Origin: Flectonema sp. DT1601
Lineage: Eukaryota; Euglenozoa; Diplonemea; Diplonemida; Diplonemidae
Length of the DNA: 64,000 nucleotides
NCBI GenBank assembly: GCA_964019425.1
Contig: OZ025791.1
Span: forward strand, 1,402,501 to 1,466,500
Reading direction: 5' to 3'
Of the stretch, positions 37,781 to 47,576 are shown piece after piece. The position numbers were made by a program, and so were the translations under genes. The first letter of the stretch is position 1. Every line of letters starts with the position of its first letter. The notes beneath the pieces were generated by a model. That model saw nothing but the letters and a program-made list of their open reading frames with translations. It had not been told where the DNA came from and ran no database searches.

Positions 37781-39386
37781 AATCAGTAATTCGATCAAAA
37801 ATAATTTATTGTAGTCCCTCAGCTGTCTATCCTAATCATTTAATCTACAGCCTAGCGATTAGGCTGTAGTCGTTTTCGATCTTTAAGGTCGTTTTTGAGG
37901 ATGAGAGTCCTCGGAATTGTTTCTTCTCAATTAGTGTTTAATAATATAAATAGAACTGTTCACGTAAATGATTTACTTTACATTCGTACCAAGTCAAGTA
38001 AAAGGGATTAAACAGAAAGCGGTATTTATATTGCTGTGTGCTTCGCTTTTCCGCCAGCTTTCCTTTTTTTTTTTTTTTTTAAAAGTTTTGTGAGATTTAT
38101 TTTTTTTATTTTTAAAAAAAATATATAATCTTCTGCTTGTTTATATTGTTAAAAAATGCCGCAAACGTGTGTGCGTTGTTTCATTGGAGTTTCCCTTTTT
38201 ATTTTTCTTCTTCTTTGATAAGGCTTCTCTTATTTGGATTTTTAAAAAAATCCAGTACGCGTTTGTATTCTCTTTGCCATTAGTCTTCTTCTCACTTAGC
38301 GAAAATTTATTTCAATTTTTTTTTTTTCTAATTAGGGTTGGTATTTTCAGATATTTTTTGTCTCCTTTTTATTGCGTGTATGTGTTTCCCTTTTCAAAGA
38401 TTCAAAAAAAAAAAAAAAAAAAAAAAGGGGAAAAGGGAAACTCGTTCTATTACTCATGATCAACGGGCCTACTAGTGGCTGACTGTTGTTCAGAAACACA
38501 ACTTTCAAAAAAAAAAAAAAAAAAAAAAAGAAATATCTAGCCTCACTCTTGTGCGTGGAAAACACTACTCACTGACTACATTAATCCATTCTTTGATATT
38601 AATTATATTGATGGGGTAGCTGAGATCAAGGTTCTTGTTATTTATTAATTTGGTGTCTCTGATACTCTCATCAGTTTTTTAATATTCTCATCAAGTGAAT
38701 CGAGTGAATCGGTAGGTTTGTATTTTTGCGGGTCTTATTTTCTAACTTTCCTTATTTTGGTAAAATTCCCTTTTGTTGTGGGTTTTGTGGATTAATTTTT
38801 AATCATTGTGTAATAAATGTGATGGACTTCTTCCCAAGTATGAAAAGGTAGTTATTTTGAGCTCTTAGTAGGCTTGGTTACATTACCTTGTGTTTCACTT
38901 GCGGGTCCTTTTTTTTTTTTTTTGAGGGTTCTTTTTTTTTTTAAATAAATAATATTATGTTGGTTGGTGCTTGCTGTAGGAAGAAGGGAAATAAAAAAAA
39001 AAAAAATGCTCAAAAATTTCCTCTATTTTTTATTATGAGCTGCGGATCTCTTTATTTTTGTTGAGGCGCTTGTGTATGAAACTATTATTCTAACCTCTTA
39101 CTTTGTGAGTATGATGTGTTGCCTTATCCAAAGAGAATCTTTGTTTCGACAAACTTAAAAAGAATGATTCAATAAAAAACTGACGTTTCCTTTTGATCGA
39201 CTGCTGAGAGGTTTCTTTTTGTGTGTTTTGTGTAGTCAACAATTCCAAGGAATCACTGTGTGTGGAGAGAAGTTTAGTGTGCTTGGTAAAGAAACCTAAT
39301 TCAACCCCTCAGGTCTGGTGTCTTATTCTTCTTTTTTTTTTAATTTTGAAAAAAAAAAAAAAAAAAAGGGGGAATATTATGAACTC
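37781..39386. other. Intergenic region, 1.6 kb
   Basis: Three consecutive stem-loops (37845-37913) follow the PX gene. The rest is T- and A-runs (for example 38068-38081, 38404-38426 and 38507-38529) with no convincing gene. An acceptor-like CCTCAG ends at 39312 before the Mg2+ transporter gene. Confidence 0.6.
37845..37913 (+). other. Three consecutive stem-loops after the PX gene
   Basis: The first has perfect 10-bp arms (37845-37854 and 37860-37869) and a 5-nt loop. The second, around CGATCTTTAAGGTCG, has a 5-bp stem with one wobble. The third is GAGGA and TCCTC around TGAGAG. They start 64 nt after the stop. They may be an RNA 3'-end signal or a structured RNA; the sequence alone cannot decide. 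Confidence 0.55.
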
Positions 39387-40085
39387 ATGCCGTCCATTGA
39401 TATAATGAAGAGAGCAATGTCTCCCCCACCAGTTACTGCTATGCAACCAGTGAGTGTGTCGCAATCACCTGCACCTCATACGGGGGGACATGAAGGAATT
39501 CTAACAGTTGTTTGGAGAAGGACAGCAGTGTTGATATTGTTGATGCTTCTTCAGAGTTTGTCGCAGTTTATTCTCGAAACGTATGAGCAGCTTGTGAGTG
39601 AGCATGTCATCGTTCCACTCTTTCTAACGATGTTGATTGGTGCTGGTGGGAATGCAGGAAATCAAGCAGCAGTTCATTCCATTACAGGTCTTGTTACTGG
39701 TGAATACACATTACGGTCATTTAGAATTGTTGTATTCAGAGAAGCCTGTATTGGATTCTTTTGTGCAACAATCTTAACATTTACAGGAATGCTGCGGGTC
39801 TACTTGTTTTACGATGCTCCTGATCGTTATGGTGATTCGTACGCAGCTGCTTCTGCTTTTGCTATTTGTACGTCGTTGTTTTTTATTGTTCTGACTTCGA
39901 TAATTGTTGGATCGTCGCTACCATTCTTACTTGAGAAGTTTGGTTGTAGTAGAGAGCATGCAGCACCTGTAATTCAAGTAGTGATGGATATTATGGGTGT
40001 TTTTATCACTTGTCATATTTGTTATTCTGTTTTACCGACAAGTAAACCTCGTTATCAAATTCCAACTCATAAACAACCAACGTGA
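39387..40085 (+). CDS. MgtE/SLC41-type divalent cation transporter, single module
   Basis: From the ATG at 39387 the protein has 232 residues; longer readings start in an A-run and are rejected. About five membrane helices are seen. The signature PLFLTMLIGAGGNAGNQAA near 68-86 is the first-half motif of the MgtE/SLC41 family, and VIQVVMDIMGVFI near 200 matches the last helix with the conserved Asp lining the Mg2+ pore. Animal SLC41 proteins carry two such modules in one chain; bacterial MgtE has one and forms dimers. This protein lacks the cytosolic N and CBS domains that gate bacterial MgtE, so it is probably a bare dimerising module moving Mg2+ across a membrane. An acceptor-like CCTCAG ends at 39312. 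Confidence 0.82.
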   Translation: MPSIDIMKRAMSPPPVTAMQPVSVSQSPAPHTGGHEGILTVVWRRTAVLILLMLLQSLSQFILETYEQLVSEHVIVPLFLTMLIGAGGNAGNQAAVHSITGLVTGEYTLRSFRIVVFREACIGFFCATILTFTGMLRVYLFYDAPDRYGDSYAAASAFAICTSLFFIVLTSIIVGSSLPFLLEKFGCSREHAAPVIQVVMDIMGVFITCHICYSVLPTSKPRYQIPTHKQPT

Positions 40086-40087
40086 TT

Positions 40088-40102
40088 GGAGACTCTTTCT
40101 CC
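40088..40102 (+). other. Stem-loop directly after stop
   Basis: GGAGA and TCTCC arms enclose a 5-nt loop, starting two bases after the stop of the Mg2+ transporter gene. Confidence 0.35.
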
Positions 40103-40767
40103 GACTGTTGTTATTTACTGACTACTTGTGCTGTGCACATAGAGAACACACTTCGTAATCAACCAGATTGACCAAACAGGAGGATAAGATATCGTCTGCA
40201 CTCAGAGCGATGTTTTAGTATTCCAGTCATTCTTTGGGTTGCATTTGAAATCTAGAAACTTAAGAAAGCAAAATAATTAAATAAATAAAAAAAAACTTTT
40301 TTTTAAACGCATAATTTTATATTAAAACAGATGTTTTCGAGGGATAGGTAAGCCTCCGGGCGGGGGGTACTACGTGCACTGGTTCACGATGTTCTCCTCT
40401 TGTGCATAATTTCTCGCCCCGCGGATTAATTAAGCGGCACACCTACTCTGCCCTCAATCCATTACAATAATCTTGTTTCTCGCGCCTATGCCTCCGTTAA
40501 TTGAAAGATTAGAGGGAAAAAAAAAAAAAAAAATTATAAAAAAAGATTGTGACAATAAAAATATAAAATAAGTGAGAAACACAATTATATGTTTCCTTTG
40601 CTGAGGTTTTGTTCATTAAAATAAATTTAGTTCATTTTTTTTTTTTTTTTTTTTATTATTGTTCCTTTAAAAAAGTGTCACACATCGTTTATTAGATAAT
40701 TACTTCTTTTTTTGCATCTTTTCAAAAAAAAAAAAAACAGTTTTTATTCCCTTTTTAAAAACCAAAA
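40103..40767. other. Intergenic region with a GC-rich block
   Basis: A block at about 40345-40500 stands out from the surrounding A/T-rich DNA, with GCGGGG and CCCCGC able to pair over about 60 nt. It also holds a GTAAG at 40350-40354. The rest is A/T runs. A site reading AAACAG ends at 40740, 27 nt before the next ATG; this is the form used by cis-introns elsewhere in the window. Confidence 0.5.
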
Positions 40768-41163
40768 ATGGTAGTCTTTGAAGAATGCAAAATGGATTTA
40801 GCCAAAGAGAAGTTAGCAGAGTATTATGGTTGGCAATTACCTTCTCAGAATGGTAGCGTATCGACGACGAGTGAAGAAGACGTGAGTTTAGATTCTGAAA
40901 TTGCTGTAAAAACAGTGAGAGAGAGTGAAGCCGTATTTATAAAATTACTAAAAACAAAAGAAGAAGAAGTCTCATCTCTGAAAAATAAATTAAATTCATT
41001 GCAAGTAAAGTATGAAAATGTTTCTTCGGAGTTAGCGGAGTTAAAGAATCGAGACTTCCAACCCGATGGTGTGATAACGAAACCTACTTCAGAGTCTTCA
41101 GCCCCACAAGGGAATCTTCATGTTAGACTTTGTAAACTAGAACAACAACTTGGTATTATGTAA
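40768..41163 (+). CDS. Small coiled-coil protein, unknown function
   Basis: The protein has 131 residues. A short N-terminal part (LAEYYGWQLPS) is followed by a Ser/Glu-rich segment and a clear coiled coil at about 58-93 (LLKTKEEEVSSLKNKLNSLQ and onward). The last 18 residues (LHVRLCKLEQQLGIM) may be a second short helix. No family is recognised. The site just upstream is AAACAG, the cis-intron form, so an additional 5' exon, coding or not, could exist; no good candidate exon was identified. A 6-bp stem-loop follows 25 nt after the stop. Confidence 0.65.
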   Translation: MVVFEECKMDLAKEKLAEYYGWQLPSQNGSVSTTSEEDVSLDSEIAVKTVRESEAVFIKLLKTKEEEVSSLKNKLNSLQVKYENVSSELAELKNRDFQPDGVITKPTSESSAPQGNLHVRLCKLEQQLGIM

Positions 41164-41188
41164 ACAAACACTATCACTTTCATAGATC

Positions 41189-41209
41189 ACTTCTCCCTTC
41201 TGAAGAAGT
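41189..41209 (+). other. Stem-loop downstream of stop
   Basis: ACTTCT (41189-41194) pairs perfectly with AGAAGT (41204-41209) around a 9-nt loop, 25 nt after the stop of the coiled-coil gene. Confidence 0.35.
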
Positions 41210-41448
41210 CCTCACTTCCATAATTCTACATAGCGATAAGTCTGCAGACTTTCACCATTCCCTTTGTATTGTACTTTACTATTGCTTTTTGTTTATTACT
41301 AAGAACTGCAGAGGAGATTAATAATAATTCTACCCAATACAGTCTTTAAAACAATTATGCTACACTTCTATTTGACGCATATAATTACTGTTCTCTGTTA
41401 AAGTATTATTCTCTAATCAGGTGGGAGAGGGATCGCTGGCAGGGAAAT

Positions 41449-42332
41449 ATGATCCGAAGAAGCCGAATCCTGTTTCAGGATCCCTTCAGCGTGTTGGGAG
41501 TCTCTCGAACAAGTAGTGAGAAGGAGATTAAAGACGCATATCTCAAGCTAGCTAAAAAATATCACCCGGATCTCAATAAGAATGGTGAGGAACGATTTAA
41601 AGCCGTAAAAACGGCATACGAAAAGATCTTATCTGGGGAAGCAAAGTCAAGTCAGGAACAACAAAAACAAAAACAAACATATCAATCTAATCAACAGAGA
41701 GCTTATTATGGGAATTCTAGAGCTGATCGGGTCCGCAGTCCGTTTGGATTCAGTCAGGGAAACAACACGGGAAGAGCTTGGACACAACGTGCAGAGTATC
41801 AAAGAGTTCATGAACAGGAAGTAAACACTCGGTCTCAAGCTCAGAGAGAGATTACTAAATTAGCGAATATTATATTTATTTCTGTTCTAATTCTCTTAAC
41901 ACTTCCCATAGTCGCTCAATTCTATGCTCAAGATGAGGATGAACGTCGTCGTAGACAAGAAGAATATGAACACCTTCGTCGACAACAACTAATGATGAGA
42001 CCTGTCTACGAAGATCCGTATGTTGTTATTATTATGAAGTCTACTCGCAGACATATTCACTCTTAATAACTTAGTGATGTTCATTACAAATTGTAAAATA
42101 ATAAAAAATAAACAGCTCAAGACCACCAATGCCAGTTGGAGGAACTGGTGGCTATGGTTGGGTTTGGGTCCACCCTTATGGATGGCAGTGGCTGCCTCTC
42201 GATAAGTTGAAGAAAGCAGCACCTAGTGTGCCGCCACCACCCAGAATTCCGCACTACGAGGGCGAGTCGAAACCAAACCATCCGAGTGAGTACTCAGCTC
42301 CTCCTCCACCATCGTCACCTGTAGCAAAGTAG
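41449..42332 (+). CDS. J-domain (DnaJ-like) membrane protein, two exons
   Basis: Exons are 41449-42017 and 42116-42332 (phase 2, GTATGT and AAACAG ends), giving 261 residues. The J domain occupies about 11-65 (DPFSVLGVSRTSSEKEIKDA, KKYHPDLNKN) with the HPD motif near 39-41 that activates Hsp70 ATPase. A Gln-rich linker and one membrane helix at about 140-160 follow, then an Arg/Glu-rich coiled segment and, from exon 2, a Gly/Trp/Pro tail (GGTGGYGWVWVHPYGWQW). It lacks the G/F, zinc and substrate domains of classical DnaJ, so it is a type III J protein that recruits Hsp70 to a membrane. The basic N-terminus MIRRSR could be a mitochondrial signal, which is uncertain. An acceptor-like AATCAG ends at 41420. 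Confidence 0.87.
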
Positions 42333-42689
42333 AATTCGCTTTGAGAATATTGAGCAATCTGTAAGAGTGATCTCACGGTGACGACTCACTGATGTGGGCA
42401 TCCGCTTGAAGCAGCTCGCCAACACAGTCACTCATTCTTGTACCAGAAGTAATGGTCAAAAGGCGAGAGTTATCTCGGTGTTCAATAAATCCTCTTTTAT
42501 TTTACGACCACAACCACGTTAGGTATTAAATAATGTACCTTGAGGAAAACATGTGTTCCTTTTTGCACAAGTGAAACACATGCGGTTGGTTCCGATTTTT
42601 CGTTACAGCTTTCAGAGGAGGCACGTATCTTTGCTTTGAAAAACAACAACAAAGAAAATTTCAAAACTTTAAAAAATAAGAACAGGGCA

Positions 42690-42915
42690 ATGGACTCTGC
42701 AATGGAGAAACAACAAAAAATGTTTGTTTCCGTTGGTATGGTTGATGTACGAAACGTGGATCTGCTCAAAGAATTGTTGGTATCCGTCGTTCTGAGTTTT
42801 TATATTATTTAGTTGAAATGTATTCTCTTTTTTACAGTTCATTAAATCATCATTACGACTGAAGGAAGACTTTGAAACTGTTTGTAGAGTTTCTTATAAT
42901 AAACTTCTCACTTAA
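42690..42915 (+). CDS. Possible small two-exon gene (doubtful)
   Basis: An open frame, MDSAMEKQQKMFVSVGMVDV and onward, runs to a GT at 42780. Joined to 42838-42915 it would end at a TAA after 26 more codons, giving 55 residues without a known domain. The phase matches, but the 3' site here is CTCTTTTTTACAG, the pyrimidine-rich form seen before genes rather than the AAACAG of real introns. It may instead be the leader acceptor of the decarboxylase gene that follows. The frame is also open further upstream to 42540. Confidence 0.25.
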
Positions 42916-42935
42916 AGTATTTATTAATCAACAAA

Positions 42936-44492
42936 ATGACTGGAGCGACTAACGGAGTTGCGCCTCACGAGGCTCCTCCAACCACCACCATAATTGATAA
43001 GGAGTTGGATGAATTCCTTGACAAGTCATGGAACCTTTTAAAGAAACATTGGGAAGAAAACTCTGACAGTGAGAAGAAGGTTTTAGACATCGTAAAACCA
43101 GAAGTAATTCAGAGTGCTGTTAGTGTTGGTTTGGATGGATGTGAAGTTGGATACGATGAAATCTTCACAGCCCTGGAGGGAGTATTGAAGTACAGTGTCC
43201 GCACATCTCACCCAAGATTCATGAACATGCTTTACGGTAATACCGACCTGATGGGAATACTTGGAGAGGTAGTCGCAACCTTTTGCAACACCAATATCCA
43301 CACATACGAAGTATCTCCAGTCTTCACTCTTATGGAACATGAGCTTATGAAAGTTCTTTGTGAATACGTTGGCTACGAGAACGGTGATGGTGTCTTCGCT
43401 CCGGGTGGTTCAATGTGCAACATGTACGGAATGCTCTTAGCAAGAAACAAGGCATGCCCAGATATTAAATTTTATGGGTTTCAAGGTAAGACATTAGTAG
43501 CTTTTACTTCCGCTGAATGTCATTACAGCATTCACAAGGGAGCCAACCTTACAGGAATTGGTATTAAGAATGTCATCCCAGTGAAGTGTAATGAAATTGG
43601 ACAGATGATTCCAGAAGAACTCGAAAAGGAAATCGAAGCAGCGATCGCAGCCGGTAAAACACCATTCTTCTGTAACAGTACTGCTGGAACTACTGTAAAG
43701 GGATCTTTTGATGAGTTTCCGAAGATCGCAGCGATCTGTAAGAAGCACAACATTTGGATGCACGTCGACGCCGCTTGGGGAGGCTCAGTCGTAATGTCTT
43801 CCAAGAGAAAGTACCTAGTGGACGGTATGAACCTCGCTGATTCTATCACATGGGACCCTCACAAGGGAATGGGTGTTCCAATCCAATGCAGTGTCATCCT
43901 CACTAAGAGAAAGGGTGAGCTCGCAGCATGCAATGAATACAAAGCAGAATATCTATTCAAGGACGCTAACTTAGAAAAGATCGTCGCTCGTGGAGCTGGC
44001 AGCAAAGAAGCTGAAAACGCCGCTGCGGAACTGGCTGAAAAGAAATGGGACTTGGGAGACAAATCTCTGCAATGCGGAAGACACGTTGACGCGTTAAAAC
44101 TTTGGATGATGTTGAAGAAACATGGAAAGCAATATTTCAGTGACCGTGTTGAGAATGGTTTCCGTAACAGAGACTACATGATGAAGAAGATGGCTGAACA
44201 ACCAGAAGCCTTTAAATTAGTATCGGATCCGATGTACTTAAACCTTTGCTTTTGGTACATTCCTCCTTCTTGCAGAAAGTTGCCAGAAGGAGTTGAACGC
44301 AAGCAGAAGATCGACACTGCAGTGCAATCCATCCGCCGTTCAATCTGTGAAGAAGGAAAAGTGTACATCAACTACCAGCCTCAGGGGGCGTTACCAAACT
44401 TCTTCCGACCAATTTTCAACTCGTCGAGCACGTCAACGGCCGACATTGACCTCCTCCTCGAGAGGTTGCAGTTCTTTGGAAACGAATTATAA
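42936..44492 (+). CDS. Glutamate decarboxylase-like PLP enzyme (group II decarboxylase)
   Basis: The protein has 518 residues, close to animal GAD and cysteine sulfinate decarboxylase in length and layout. Motifs in order are HPRFMNMLYGNTD near 88, VSPVFTLMEHELM near 128, FAPGGSMCNMYGMLLARN near 150, CHYSIHKGA, the HVDAAWGGS block near 277 that contacts the cofactor, and the Schiff-base lysine in DPHKGMGVPIQCS (Lys near 310). It probably decarboxylates glutamate to GABA, or a related acidic substrate such as cysteine sulfinate or aspartate; the substrate cannot be read from these motifs. There is no signal peptide, so it is likely cytosolic. Codon use is the most C-rich of the host genes, suggesting high expression. 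The nearest acceptor-like site (TTACAG) ends at 42837. Confidence 0.9.
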   Translation: MTGATNGVAPHEAPPTTTIIDKELDEFLDKSWNLLKKHWEENSDSEKKVLDIVKPEVIQSAVSVGLDGCEVGYDEIFTALEGVLKYSVRTSHPRFMNMLYGNTDLMGILGEVVATFCNTNIHTYEVSPVFTLMEHELMKVLCEYVGYENGDGVFAPGGSMCNMYGMLLARNKACPDIKFYGFQGKTLVAFTSAECHYSIHKGANLTGIGIKNVIPVKCNEIGQMIPEELEKEIEAAIAAGKTPFFCNSTAGTTVKGSFDEFPKIAAICKKHNIWMHVDAAWGGSVVMSSKRKYLVDGMNLADSITWDPHKGMGVPIQCSVILTKRKGELAACNEYKAEYLFKDANLEKIVARGAGSKEAENAAAELAEKKWDLGDKSLQCGRHVDALKLWMMLKKHGKQYFSDRVENGFRNRDYMMKKMAEQPEAFKLVSDPMYLNLCFWYIPPSCRKLPEGVERKQKIDTAVQSIRRSICEEGKVYINYQPQGALPNFFRPIFNSSSTSTADIDLLLERLQFFGNEL

Positions 44493-45528
44493 AAATATTA
44501 GTGGGCGATATTGTTTTCTCACTTTCTCTGTAAAACAGTGAAATCGATATTTGGGTGAGTCTATCGACCCCTGTGAAGCTGATAAATGAGATCCCCGTCA
44601 TCTGTCATTCACAAAGTTGTGGATTCTTGGTGGATGATATTTCTTAACCCCACCAGTCTACGCACCTTCAAAGGTTCGAGTGTATTAGGTTACTTATGTT
44701 CGTGATGTTATTTTTATTTTCTCTCCCCTTTCCCAACAAATGAAGTAGCCTGGAGCAGCGTGAGTATCGATTTGTCGGTTGGCCACTGGCCCGTCAAAAC
44801 CTTTTTAGCAGCTTCCAAGCGACTCTTTTCACTTAACGTTTGAAGGAATTTTTTTTTTGTCAGCCATTTGGCTGCGAACAAACACACAATTTTCTTTCTT
44901 TATCTTCCTATTTTATTATGATGTCCTTTCTCCTTTTCTATTTTTGTGTTGTGCCTTTTAGTCGCTCATGTAGCCCACGTATCATTTCAACGAAAGAAGA
45001 TCTGTTCTTTAATTGTATCACGCAGGACTTTGTGGCAGAGACTCTTAAGTTCAAATCCGGCCGAGAATCATTTTCTTGTGTTTTTTTTAGAACTCAGCGG
45101 CCTCTTTTTTTTTTTTTTTTTTTTTGAATTTTCTTATTTAGTGTATCATCTGTTCCTGGAGTTGAATTTTCGTTGCTGGGAGTGCGGAGGCTGCGAAAAA
45201 ACACCGAGAAAGAGGAAAAACAAAAAAATAAAATAAAAACCAAACGGAGAATCATTAGTTCAAATGGTTCTTTTCCCCCTTTTTTTTTTGTGTTGTACCG
45301 ACGTAGTAGAAACCATACAGATTGAAAGCCGTTATTTCTTATGGTCATGATTTATTTTCCCCGTGCGACAGGATTCTGTCTGCGTTCAACGAAATATAAC
45401 TAATAGGCTAATCTGAATGGTTTTGATGAGTTGGCGATTGCGCTAACTCTTGTTGTGGAAATAGTAATCAATAATCATACACAAGGAAAGTAAAAAAACC
45501 TTTTTTTTCCCTCCACAGGTACAACCTA
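44493..45528. other. Intergenic region, 1 kb
   Basis: After the decarboxylase stop there are two perfect 6-bp inverted pairs: TCGATA/TATCGA (44544-44567) and TGTGAA/TTCACA (44572-44613). The remainder is T-rich with no convincing gene. The acceptor-like CCACAG ends at 45518 after a T/C tract. Confidence 0.6.
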
Positions 45529-47046
45529 ATGAATTCACTACATGATACACCAAAGAAATTATCTCCCAATGGCAGGTCAACAATAGACCAGAAAACACTA
45601 CTAGACGTAGTTGGGAACGATATGTACGCGAGGGGACAACGATTCTTAATAAAAAAATTAGCAAGAGAAAAGAATAAGAAAGATGAACTTGATAAAGAAG
45701 AACAACAAGATGCTCCCGAACTAAATAAGAAATCAATTCATATGATGGGCGGAAGGAAGACACCATCCTGGACCTCAAATAACTCACCGAGGAGTTCATC
45801 GCATGAGTCACCGCGTTTGTATCAACAAAAGAAGGATCCTGTTTATTCAGATGTGATGGCTGCTTGTTTCTCAGCGACTCAGGCAGTTGAGAGAATCCTC
45901 TCTGGCTCACCATCTCAGTCAGATGTGGTTTCTAATTATTGTTTTGAGCCGAGTGTTCAAGAAACACCACCACAAAGTAAATCATCATCACGTTCTCGAT
46001 CTGCATCAGTGAGGACTACGGCATCTGTTGAATCTAAATTACGATCACGTTCGACTAATAGACTTTCTCTGACTTCAGTTCAACCTCTTTCAAAAACCCG
46101 AAAGTCTGCAACTCATCAAAACAAGTCTCAAATCACAGTATCTCCAGCAACTGTTAAAAGTAAGCGAGGATCTCATTCAAGTGTCGTACATCCTCCAACA
46201 CTATCATCAGCTAAGGAACAGTCTGCACTACAATTAACGGTGTCAGCACAGCATAAACAAATATCTGAATTACAAGATCATGTTGCTTACCTCACATTAC
46301 TTCTTGGAATTGATAGTAATTTATTAATTAATTCTGTCGCAGCTGTGAGGAATTCATTTAGAAATAAAGAGAGTCTTGTATGGGCGAGGATCTTGTCTTT
46401 TTTATCATTAAAAGGAGGGATGGCCTTGCGAATGGTTCCTGGAGCACCACAGAAGGCAGCAGACTTGGCGTACTCGAATTGGTTTCATAATAAAGAAATA
46501 TTTAAAGTTAGGTCTCATGGCTGGAGGAGGTTCTACCTCCCCTGCGCTTCGAGTTCAATCATCACTGAAGGAGTTGAGTGTCAATATGCTGACTCTGGTG
46601 TTAAAATATTTAATAAAAGTTTAATAACTTCCGGTCCTTGTCCACTCAATTTAAAAGGAAATGGTTTTGTGAAATTTCAAACCCGAGTTGCGGAAGATAA
46701 GAAAGCAACTCCGACATCAACAACTGGATTAGAGCTTCCGCAGGGGGTTTTAAAAATAATTTCTGTTGATAATAATATTATCAAGGCAGAGTTTACACAC
46801 GATGAGTGGCTTCCATTTCTCGGAGATACGATGGTTTTGGTAAAGTCAGGAAGTAATATTCCTCCTTTGTGTCCAACTCTGTCATCAGAGTATGGAATCG
46901 TAACACACGTTGATAACGTGGATAAGCTGAACCCTTGGTCGTTGTCTTTATCAATTCCTGATAACATCCCTTCTGGTGATTACGAGTTACGGTACTTAGA
47001 AAGCCTTTGTAAACAGCTAGCGTGTAGTTCTTCATTCAGACTTTGA
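45529..47046 (+). CDS. Hypothetical 505-residue protein with disordered N-terminal half
   Basis: I do not recognise a family. Residues 1-240 are basic and Ser/Thr/Pro-rich with many short repeats of Ser-Arg, typical of a disordered, phosphorylated region. A short helix at about 240-258 (QHKQISELQDHVAYLTLLLG) may dimerise. Residues 270-505 look folded: a helical part (ESLVWARILSFLSLKGGMAL) followed by beta-rich segments ending in IPSGDYELRYLESL. The final portion faintly recalls immunoglobulin-like or SKICH folds, too weak to name. The start lies 10 nt after an acceptor-like CCACAG that follows a T/C tract. A stem-loop with a T4 loop follows the stop at 47078-47091. Confidence 0.72.
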   Translation: MNSLHDTPKKLSPNGRSTIDQKTLLDVVGNDMYARGQRFLIKKLAREKNKKDELDKEEQQDAPELNKKSIHMMGGRKTPSWTSNNSPRSSSHESPRLYQQKKDPVYSDVMAACFSATQAVERILSGSPSQSDVVSNYCFEPSVQETPPQSKSSSRSRSASVRTTASVESKLRSRSTNRLSLTSVQPLSKTRKSATHQNKSQITVSPATVKSKRGSHSSVVHPPTLSSAKEQSALQLTVSAQHKQISELQDHVAYLTLLLGIDSNLLINSVAAVRNSFRNKESLVWARILSFLSLKGGMALRMVPGAPQKAADLAYSNWFHNKEIFKVRSHGWRRFYLPCASSSIITEGVECQYADSGVKIFNKSLITSGPCPLNLKGNGFVKFQTRVAEDKKATPTSTTGLELPQGVLKIISVDNNIIKAEFTHDEWLPFLGDTMVLVKSGSNIPPLCPTLSSEYGIVTHVDNVDKLNPWSLSLSIPDNIPSGDYELRYLESLCKQLACSSSFRL

Positions 47047-47550
47047 TCTCTGTGTGCGGAGGTGATTGTATTGTTTCCACCGTTTTCGGTGACCCAACCT
47101 TCGTTTTAATACTGTTGGTTACACAATGTATGAGTGGTAAGTGATTATGATTACACCTCTCTATTGGTGTGGTGTGAATTAGTTTTAATGAGAACTATTC
47201 TGTTGTATTTAGCAAGTTGCAAGAGCACATGTAAATCTCCTTCAGCGCTCGTGAAGTCGAGGTGTTCCTCATTCTGTAATGAACAAGAAATAAGAAAAAT
47301 AGAACCAAAGGGGAGGGGTAAAAAAAATAAAAAATAGTAATAATTTGGTAACAACAGGCCACCGATTTTAGTTCGGAAAAAAAAAAAAGAAGATTCTTTT
47401 GTATGTACGTTCGAAGAGGAGGATTCTTTTTTTTACGAAATTTTTTTTCTTATGAAATATATTTCTAAACAGGTTGCGACTTCCAATGTTTGCGGAACCA
47501 ACTTTCGGAATTAAATAAATTTAATTAAAATTTCTATTCTATCAAATCTC
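47047..47550. other. Intergenic region
   Basis: A stem-loop CACCG/CGGTG with a TTTT loop lies at 47078-47091. No convincing gene is seen. An AAACAG ending at 47473 could close an untranslated intron before the next gene. Confidence 0.55.
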
Positions 47551-47576
47551 TCGCAGTAATAACAAATTCAAATGAC

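Noticed and set aside
45005-45070. Possible tRNA gene with box B-like GTTCAAATCC
   Set aside because: No box A at the right distance and neither the T-stem nor the acceptor stem pairs.
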